Shown one piece after another: positions 43,927 through 50,321 of a DNA stretch of 50,321 bases. Where the stretch lies: NCBI GenBank assembly GCA_903970435.1, contig CAJCIS010000106.1, positions 1 through 50,321 of the forward strand, given 5' to 3'. Every line of letters starts with the position of its first letter. Position 1 is the stretch's first letter. This DNA is from Acidobacteriota bacterium (lineage in GTDB: Bacteria > Pseudomonadota > Alphaproteobacteria > Acetobacterales > Acetobacteraceae). Under the pieces are notes generated by a model that made no database searches, had not been told where the DNA came from, and was given only the letters and a program-made list of their open reading frames with translations. The position numbers were made by a program, and so were the translations under genes.

Positions 43927-46900
43927 ATGCGACGCCTACTCTTCATCTTGATTGCCGCGATCGGGCTTCTTTCAATACCCGCACATGCGGGGTCCGCGCC
44001 CGCGGCGCCGCGCTATGAACTGCCCGGCGAAGCCGACACGCGAAGTGCCGGCTGCCGCAGTTGCCACACCGCGTCCGACGCGCGCACGATGCATGCGAAT
44101 CCGGCGGTGACACTCGGCTGCACCGATTGCCATGGCGGCGATGCAACGATATTCCGCCCGCCCGGCAGCGATCCCGGCTTGCCGCCCGATAGCCCAAACC
44201 AGAATGGCTTGTCCGGCTATCTGCCGCCCGTACCCCGCCATCCCGGCACAGACTATCTCGCGGCGATGAATCGCGCCCATGTGCTGCCGTTGCACCCGGA
44301 GATGTGGAATTGGCCCGTGAGCGCCAAGCCGCAACGAACCTATGCCCTGCTCAATCACGAAAGTCCGGCGTTCATTCGGTTTCTCAATCCTTCGGACTAC
44401 CGCGTCGATCAATTGGCGTGTGGCGCGTGTCACCAGGCGGAAGTGCGCGCCAGCGAAGGATCCCTGATGGCAACAGGCGCCATGCTGTGGGGCGGCGCCG
44501 CCTACAACAACGGCATACTCGATTGGAAGCATTACGTAACCGGTGAAGCCTACACCGAAACCGGCGCCAGCGCGCGCATCGAAAGTTCCACCGAGCCCTC
44601 CGAGTTGATGCGGCGCCAAGGCATTCTGCCTTATCTCGATCCGCTGCCGCCTTGGGAGGTGACGCCGCCGGCCGACATTTTCCGCATCTTCGAACGCGGC
44701 GGCCGTATCATCGGCTCGCAATTTCCCGATATCGGCAATCCGAATGCTTCAGGTGAGCTGCAAAAACTCGACGAACCGGGCCGGCCCGATATTCGCGCGT
44801 CCAACCGCGGCCCGGGCACCGGCGGCAGGATCGCCGTGCCGCTCATTAACATCCACAAGACCCGGCTTAACGATCCGACGATGTGGTTTCTCGGCACCAA
44901 TGATCAGCCCGGCGATTACCGCACCTCCGGCTGCGCCGGCTGCCACGTCGTCTATAGCAACGACCGCGACCCGTTGCACGCCGGCCCCTATGCCGCCTAT
45001 GGGCACGACGGCACCAGCCGGTCGGTCGACCCAACCATTCCGCATAACGAATCCGGCCATCCGCTGCAACACGTGTTCACTCGCGCAATTCCCACCAGCC
45101 AATGCATGATTTGCCATATGCATCAGCCCAACGTGTTCCTGAATAGCTTCATGGGCTACACGATGTGGGACTATGAGTCGGATGCGCCTTCCCTATGGCC
45201 CGCGCGGCAGAAATACCCGAGCGATGACGAAACCCGGGCGGTCAATGCGCGCAATCCGGAAGGCGCCGCCCCGCGCGGAAAATGGGCGGACGTGGAATTC
45301 CTCGCGCGCGTCGCCGACCTCAATCCCACCCTGAAGGATACGCAGTTCGCCGATTATCACGGCCATGGCTGGAATTTCCGCGCTGTCTTCAAGCAGGACC
45401 GCAAGGGCAACCTGCTCGATGCCGTCGGCAACAAGGTCAGCCACGACGACCCACAGCGATTTCAGAAAGCCGTGCACCTGACATCCATTCACATGGAAAA
45501 GGGCATGCATTGCGTCGACTGCCATTTCTCGCACGACGCACACGGCAACGGCAACCTGTATGGCGAGGTTTCCGCCGCGATCGAAATCCAGTGCGCCGAT
45601 TGCCACGGCACGGTTGACCGCTATCCCACGCTCCGCACATCGGGCCCCGCGGCGCCGCCGGGCGGAAGCGATTTGTCGACATTGCGGAACCAGGACGGTT
45701 CCCTGCGCTTCTCCTGGCGCGACGGCAAGCTGTTTCAGCGCTCGGCCATAACACCCGGGCTTGAATGGCAGATCAGCCTGGTCAAGGACTCGGTCGATCC
45801 AGCCAGCCCTCATTACAACCCGAGGGCGGCGCGCGCCAAGCTGATGTCCACCGGATGGTCGGGACGCTGGGGCCCACAAATTTCCCCCGCCGATCGCGCC
45901 CACCGGGACAGCGACATGATGTGCATTACTTGCCACACGTCATGGACAACCAGTTGCTCCGGCTGCCACTTGCCGATCGAGGCCAACTGGAAAACACCGC
46001 GGCAACATTTCGAGGGTGGAGATACGCGCAATTTCGCCACCTACAATCCGCAAGTGGCACGCGACGACACGTTCTTCCTGGGCCGTAATTCCACCGCCAA
46101 AGGCAATATAATCGCGCCGATCCGCTCATCCTCGGCGCTGGTCTTGTCCTCCACCAATATAAATCGAGAACATATCTATGTGCAGCAGCCGCCGATTTCG
46201 GCGAGCGGATTTTCCTCGCAGGCTTTCGCACCGCATTATCCGCACACGGAACGAACGGTGGAGACCAAAGCCTGCGAGGATTGTCATGTCTCTGCCACCG
46301 ACGACAATAACGCCATCATGGCGCAATTGCTGCTGCTCGGCACCAACTTCGTCAACTTCGTTGGTTACAACGCATGGGTCGGCGAACGTAGCGGCGTCGA
46401 GGCGGTGCAGGTCACGGAATGGGACGAGCCGCAGGCGGTGATCGGCAGTTACCTGCATCGCTATGCCTACCCAGATTGGTGGCGCGCGCATCAGGAACGC
46501 GGCCAGGAATTGCTGCATGCCTTCCATCATGCAGGCTCATCGACAAAATGCCTGCAGCTGCGCGGCGAATACCTCTACTCCGCCGCGGGCGCCGACGGCT
46601 TGAGGGTTTACGACGTCGCTTCCATCGCCAACAAGGGCGTGTCGGACAGGATTTTGACCGGGCCGGTATCGCCCTTCGGCCAAGACACGCATGTCGCAAC
46701 GACGAATGCCACCTGCGTCGCGTTGCCCACCAATCAGCCCATCGCGCCCGCGCGCAACGCAAAGCCCATCATGCGCGATAACGAGGAGCAGGTCATGCAC
46801 CCGCTCTACCATTACGCGTTCGTCACCGACGCGCGCGAGGGGCTGATCGCCGTCAATATCGATACGCTGACCGACGGCGAACCGCGCAACAATTTTCTCC

Positions 46901-47742
46901 ACCGCGCCATGACCTGGAACGAAGGCGGCGTTCTGGACGGTGCCAGCCACATCACCATTGCCGGCACGATTTTCTATGTCGTGGCGAACAAGGGCGTCGT
47001 TGTTCTGAATATGGATGAGCCACTGCGGCCACGCGTTCTTGCCGTCATCGATCTGCCGGCTGCCAGAGCCACCGCGATCCAATTCCGATATCTGTTCGTG
47101 GCAACAGCAAGCGGCTTGCAAGTGGTTGACGTGACGCATCCGGAACAGCCTGTCATCGTGGCCGGCGCCGCGGTGCCCTTGCGTGATGCGCGCCGCGTCT
47201 ATGTGGCACGCACCTTCGCCTATGTGGCGGACGGCGCGGACGGGCTGGCAATCATCGACGTCGAACGCCCGCGTGCACCCTCATTGTATCAGATTTTCAA
47301 TGCCGACGGACGCATCACGGATGCGTGCGATGTCGTCGTTGCAACGACAAATGCCTCGCTGTTTGCCTATGTCGCCGACGGCGCCGCCGGCCTGAAAGTT
47401 GTTCAATTGACGTCACCGACATCGCAGCCGGGATTCTACGGCTTCAGCCCTGACCCGAAACCGGAGTTGATCGCCTGGCGCCACACCGCAAGCCCGGCCT
47501 ACGCCTTGTCGAAGGGCCTCGATCGCGACCGCGCCGTCGACGAAACGGGCAATCAGATCGCAGTATTCGGGCGCCTCGGCTCACGCCCGTTCAACCTCAC
47601 GGAGATGCAGAAATTGTACCTTGATAGGAATGGTCATTTGCAGACGGTCAGCAATAGCGCCAACCCCAGGAGTTACATGCCGGCGACGGCGCCCCAGCCT
47701 AAGCACGAGTTGGGGACGTTATTTCGTCAGCCGGGGAAATAA
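43927..47742 (+). CDS. Decahaem cytochrome c fused to a C-terminal LVIVD beta-propeller
   Basis: A 1271-residue exported protein (signal MRRLLFILIAAIGLLSIPAHA). Ten CXXCH motifs: CRSCH 43, CTDCH 65, CGACH 165, CAGCH 336, CMICH 393, CVDCH 529, CADCH 556, CITCH 666, CSGCH 677 and CEDCH 783. Wide spacings between them leave room for extra domains. From about 875 to 1190 a run of LVIVD-type repeats (LYSAAGADGLRVYDV; YVVANKGVVVLNM; LFVATASGLQVVDV; AYVADGADGLAIIDV; AYVADGAAGLKVVQL) forms a beta-propeller. No lipobox or C-terminal anchor is seen, so it is periplasmic or secreted through another route. It is probably the terminal cytochrome of the cluster, with the propeller docking a partner or substrate. 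It begins seven bases after the barrel gene's stop. Confidence 0.88.
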   Translation: MRRLLFILIAAIGLLSIPAHAGSAPAAPRYELPGEADTRSAGCRSCHTASDARTMHANPAVTLGCTDCHGGDATIFRPPGSDPGLPPDSPNQNGLSGYLPPVPRHPGTDYLAAMNRAHVLPLHPEMWNWPVSAKPQRTYALLNHESPAFIRFLNPSDYRVDQLACGACHQAEVRASEGSLMATGAMLWGGAAYNNGILDWKHYVTGEAYTETGASARIESSTEPSELMRRQGILPYLDPLPPWEVTPPADIFRIFERGGRIIGSQFPDIGNPNASGELQKLDEPGRPDIRASNRGPGTGGRIAVPLINIHKTRLNDPTMWFLGTNDQPGDYRTSGCAGCHVVYSNDRDPLHAGPYAAYGHDGTSRSVDPTIPHNESGHPLQHVFTRAIPTSQCMICHMHQPNVFLNSFMGYTMWDYESDAPSLWPARQKYPSDDETRAVNARNPEGAAPRGKWADVEFLARVADLNPTLKDTQFADYHGHGWNFRAVFKQDRKGNLLDAVGNKVSHDDPQRFQKAVHLTSIHMEKGMHCVDCHFSHDAHGNGNLYGEVSAAIEIQCADCHGTVDRYPTLRTSGPAAPPGGSDLSTLRNQDGSLRFSWRDGKLFQRSAITPGLEWQISLVKDSVDPASPHYNPRAARAKLMSTGWSGRWGPQISPADRAHRDSDMMCITCHTSWTTSCSGCHLPIEANWKTPRQHFEGGDTRNFATYNPQVARDDTFFLGRNSTAKGNIIAPIRSSSALVLSSTNINREHIYVQQPPISASGFSSQAFAPHYPHTERTVETKACEDCHVSATDDNNAIMAQLLLLGTNFVNFVGYNAWVGERSGVEAVQVTEWDEPQAVIGSYLHRYAYPDWWRAHQERGQELLHAFHHAGSSTKCLQLRGEYLYSAAGADGLRVYDVASIANKGVSDRILTGPVSPFGQDTHVATTNATCVALPTNQPIAPARNAKPIMRDNEEQVMHPLYHYAFVTDAREGLIAVNIDTLTDGEPRNNFLHRAMTWNEGGVLDGASHITIAGTIFYVVANKGVVVLNMDEPLRPRVLAVIDLPAARATAIQFRYLFVATASGLQVVDVTHPEQPVIVAGAAVPLRDARRVYVARTFAYVADGADGLAIIDVERPRAPSLYQIFNADGRITDACDVVVATTNASLFAYVADGAAGLKVVQLTSPTSQPGFYGFSPDPKPELIAWRHTASPAYALSKGLDRDRAVDETGNQIAVFGRLGSRPFNLTEMQKLYLDRNGHLQTVSNSANPRSYMPATAPQPKHELGTLFRQPGK

Positions 47743-47764
47743 ACAAAAAAGAACTGCTTCCTTC
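47742..47764 (-). repeat. Truncated palindromic repeat at the end of the multihaem operon
   Basis: Only AACAAAAAAGAACTGCTTCC remains, the outer half of a reverse arm. It touches the TAA of the decahaem gene and the TGA of the convergent cyclase-type gene; the hairpin partner is missing. Confidence 0.7.
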
Positions 47765-50321
47765 AAGCCGCCGTCGCCGCCCGATCCGATACCAAAACCT
47801 CATCCTTCGCCACCCTGTCCGCAACAGCGTCCGGCCACGCGGCACCCTCCGCTATCAGCGCGGCAAGAGCAGATTCCGGCAACGCCTTACGCAATTCCTC
47901 CACAAGCCGGTCATGGCCAATTTGTTCCGCCAGATCGCGCACCTGCCCGGTGCGCTCAAAATGACTTTCCGTATATCCCAGCAAGCGTGCCGCGTCCTGG
48001 AAATTGGCCGACAAAGCATGCGCGAGGGCCAAATATTCCACACACGGCACGGCATGGTCATGGTGGTCCAGCGCCCGCGTGAGCGACAATGCTTCAACGG
48101 CCGCTTCGCGCGCTTCGGCAACCCGGCCCGCCGCGAGCAGATAGCCCGCAAGATTGCTCTGCAAATTGACCAGACACGGCAAATGCCCGGCCCGGCGCGC
48201 ATCGCTGGCCGCCTGGCTGGCATAGGCAATGGCCGCGGCCGTATCGCCGCCGATGAATTCAAACTCGGCCAGGTTGATCGCCGACGCCAGGCAACCGGTG
48301 CGGTCGCCCAGCGCACGCCGCATGGCGAGCGCCTGCTGGCTTAAGCGCCGCGCCGCCTCCAGATCGCGATCGCGTTTCGCGAAATGAAAATATCCGGTAT
48401 GCGCAAGGGCCGTCGCAAGGTCCTTGGTAACACCGGCAGTACGCAGCAAGGCAGTAGCCTCGTTCAGCATCGTTTCGACCTCAGGCGGAATGTCGCCCGG
48501 CCGGCTCAATGTCATCGCCGTTGTTCGCAATGCGCAACTCAGTCCCACCGGGTCGCCCGCGGCGCGGAACAGTTCGATCATCTCGCGCCGATCGGCCGAC
48601 AATTCACCGACGCTGAACACCGTCTGCCATTTAATCGCCCAGAATCGCACCCACGCCGCCCGGCCGGGCGGCGTGGCCGGCGACATATGTGCCATCGCCG
48701 CCGCGGCCCACCGTTTCATATCCGCCTGGCGCGACATCTCTTCCGTAATCAGCCCGGCATGCGACACCAGCCGCACGCCGAGTTCGGAATCACCGCCATC
48801 GTTGACCCCGGCATGGTATTTGACGCTCTGCCCGAACGCCCAATCGATCGCGGCGCGCAGATTTTCCACTTCCGGTTCGTAACGTTCCAGCCACGCCTCG
48901 GTCGGCGTGGTGGGCCACGCGGCGTCCGCGCCCGCATAGAAATCGGCGAGATATTCCGCCGCACGGCGATCGCGGTCGGTCTCCCCGCTTGCCTTTAACT
49001 TTTCGTGCGCGTAATGGCGCGTCGCCTCCAGCATGCGGAACCGGGTGGCCGCCCCGGTCATGTCCGCATTCACCAGCGACTTGTCCACCAGCAACACCAG
49101 CAAATCCAGCACGTCGTCCGGATCGATCCCGTCACCTTCCGCTGCGGCAATGGCGCCTTGCAGGCTGAAGCCATCGACAAACACCGAAAGCCGCCGCAGC
49201 AGCGCCTGCTCAGCCGGCGACAGCAGCGAATGGCTCCAATCGATCGTCGCCCACAACGTCTTGTGGCGCGGCAGGGCGGCGGCAGGACCCCCGGCATTAA
49301 GAAAACGAAACGCGTTTTCCAGCCGCGCCAGGATTTCCGCCGGCTTCAATACCGTGCGCCGCGCCGCCGCCAGTTCGATCGCCATCGGCACACCGTCCAG
49401 CCGCCGGCAAATCGCCGAAACCGCGGGCGCATCCATGTCGGTAAGGCTATAGCCGCCCACCGCGTCGGCCGCGCGCTGCACGAACAGCCGCACCGCGGCA
49501 AAGCGCATCGCCGCCACCGCGGTGCGTCCCTCGGCCGGCCCGGGAATTGGCAGCGACGGCAGCCGCCACACCACTTCGCCCGCAACACGCAACGGCTCCC
49601 GGCTGGTCGCCATTACGCTCACGTCGGGGCAGTGCGACAACAACGCGCTCACCAACTCGGCCACGGCTGCCACCAGATGCTCGCAACTATCGAGAATCAG
49701 CAGGCACTGCTTGTGGCGCAAAAACGCGGTCGCAACGTCCACCGGCGCGCGCGCGTCGGCGACCGGGGCCGAAACGGCGCGGCATACGGCTTCGGCCACC
49801 AGGCCGCCCTCGGACAGCGGGGCAAGTTCGGCCATCCACACGCCATCGCGAAACGATGCCAGCGCGGCGGCGCCCACCCGCAGCGCCGTGCGCGTCTTGC
49901 CCACCCCGCCGGATCCCACCAGCGTCAGGCGCCGGCGCTCGAGCAGGCAGTGTGTGAGCTCTTCGATTTCCGTTTCGCGGCCAATGAACGGGGTCGCCTC
50001 CGCCGGCAAATTGTGCGGCTGCGGGGCCTCCTGCGGCGCGGCCGCCGGCGGCCCAGGTGGCGCCGGCGGCAGCTTGATCGCCGGAGGCGGCCACAAGGCC
50101 GAGCACACATGATGCGCTTGCACCGGCCGCGCAATGTTCTTCAGCGACAATTCGCCCAGATCCTCGAACTCCAGGCGCAGAATTCCACGGATGTCGTCGC
50201 GCACGCGGCCCGACACACAAATGCCGCCCGGCCGCGCCAGCCGTTCCAGGCGCGCCGCCACATTGACGCCGTCGCCGAACAGATCGGCGCCGCGCACCAG
50301 CACATCGCCCTGATGCACGCC
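47763..50321 (-). CDS. Class III nucleotide cyclase - ATPase - TPR regulator-like protein (5' end outside window)
   Basis: At least 852 residues, truncated by the window edge: the frame stays open beyond 50318. The visible N-terminal part GVHQGDVLVRGADLFGDGVN is the end of a class III adenylate/guanylate cyclase domain, with the Asn and Arg of VNVAAR that stabilise the transition state. A Pro-rich linker leads to an NB-ARC/AAA-type ATPase with FIGRETEIEEL, Walker A GSGGVGKT and Walker B LLILDSCEHL, then winged-helix-like and many TPR-like helices. Such proteins are usually annotated as adenylate cyclase or LuxR/SARP-like ATPase regulators. The metal-binding part of the cyclase lies off the window, so activity cannot be judged. 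It converges on the multihaem operon that encodes a cNMP-binding redox protein. Confidence 0.85.
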   Translation of the reverse strand, partial: GVHQGDVLVRGADLFGDGVNVAARLERLARPGGICVSGRVRDDIRGILRLEFEDLGELSLKNIARPVQAHHVCSALWPPPAIKLPPAPPGPPAAAPQEAPQPHNLPAEATPFIGRETEIEELTHCLLERRRLTLVGSGGVGKTRTALRVGAAALASFRDGVWMAELAPLSEGGLVAEAVCRAVSAPVADARAPVDVATAFLRHKQCLLILDSCEHLVAAVAELVSALLSHCPDVSVMATSREPLRVAGEVVWRLPSLPIPGPAEGRTAVAAMRFAAVRLFVQRAADAVGGYSLTDMDAPAVSAICRRLDGVPMAIELAAARRTVLKPAEILARLENAFRFLNAGGPAAALPRHKTLWATIDWSHSLLSPAEQALLRRLSVFVDGFSLQGAIAAAEGDGIDPDDVLDLLVLLVDKSLVNADMTGAATRFRMLEATRHYAHEKLKASGETDRDRRAAEYLADFYAGADAAWPTTPTEAWLERYEPEVENLRAAIDWAFGQSVKYHAGVNDGGDSELGVRLVSHAGLITEEMSRQADMKRWAAAAMAHMSPATPPGRAAWVRFWAIKWQTVFSVGELSADRREMIELFRAAGDPVGLSCALRTTAMTLSRPGDIPPEVETMLNEATALLRTAGVTKDLATALAHTGYFHFAKRDRDLEAARRLSQQALAMRRALGDRTGCLASAINLAEFEFIGGDTAAAIAYASQAASDARRAGHLPCLVNLQSNLAGYLLAAGRVAEAREAAVEALSLTRALDHHDHAVPCVEYLALAHALSANFQDAARLLGYTESHFERTGQVRDLAEQIGHDRLVEELRKALPESALAALIAEGAAWPDAVADRVAKDEVLVSDRAATAA

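Noticed and set aside
33720-47742. The multihaem genes as an Nrf nitrite reductase or hydroxylamine oxidoreductase
   Set aside because: No CXXCK motif of NrfA was seen and no hydroxylamine-oxidoreductase-type octahaem layout is present; the barrel, FHA and propeller parts do not belong to those enzymes.

Overview
The window looks like a chromosomal segment of a high-G+C alphaproteobacterium, most likely in the Acetobacteraceae or a close relative. That placement is an inference from codon usage, gene content (an acetan/xanthan-like exopolysaccharide locus, paired EmrAB-type pumps, HxlR and TetR regulators) and a dispersed T-rich palindromic repeat. No rRNA, tRNA, CRISPR array, transposase or phage gene was seen.

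Left part (about 174-18930): cell-surface polysaccharide. Two divergent, paralogous secreted glycoside hydrolases are followed by three tandem membrane acyltransferases, which are visibly less G+C-rich than the right half. A leftward operon follows: three GT4 glycosyltransferases, a Wzx-like flippase and a Wzy/ligase-like polymerase. A rightward Wzc/GumC-type tyrosine autokinase, a leftward GumD/WcaJ-type priming glycosyl-1-phosphate transferase and a GNAT/FemAB-like protein complete the locus. Together they can start, extend, acylate, flip and polymerise a repeat-unit polysaccharide; no outer-membrane export protein (Wza/GumB) is in the window.

Middle (about 19033-32591): stress and export functions. 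An HxlR regulator, an HlyD-type adaptor, a DHA2 MFS pump and a hotdog thioesterase form one overlapping operon divergent from a short-chain dehydrogenase. A centred double dyad lies between the two. Then come a secreted beta-propeller protein, an aldo/keto reductase, a small Cys-rich protein, a BetI-like TetR regulator, a hypothetical protein, an iron-permease-family membrane protein, and a second HlyD/DHA2 pair divergent from another TetR regulator.

Right part (about 32596-47742): the most striking region, one rightward run of eight tightly packed genes. They encode a CcmI-like TPR protein, a periplasmic multihaem cytochrome c (four CXXCH plus one CX4CH), a cytoplasmic fusion of FAD/NAD oxidoreductase, two cyclic-nucleotide-binding domains and four [4Fe-4S] clusters, a b-type cytochrome-like membrane protein, an FHA-TM-decahaem cytochrome fusion, a tandem GlcG/HbpS haem-binding-type putative lipoprotein, an outer-membrane beta-barrel, and a 1271-residue decahaem cytochrome fused to an LVIVD beta-propeller. 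By eye this totals 24 CXXCH motifs plus one CX4CH. The layout suggests a transenvelope electron conduit gated by cyclic nucleotide and perhaps phospho-signals. The window ends inside a convergent class III nucleotide cyclase-ATPase-TPR gene.

Throughout, about 16 copies of a palindromic element of roughly 45 bp sit at gene ends, often as inverted pairs. Two genes use it as their last codons and stop, and one gene appears to begin inside it and to use it as part of its signal peptide.
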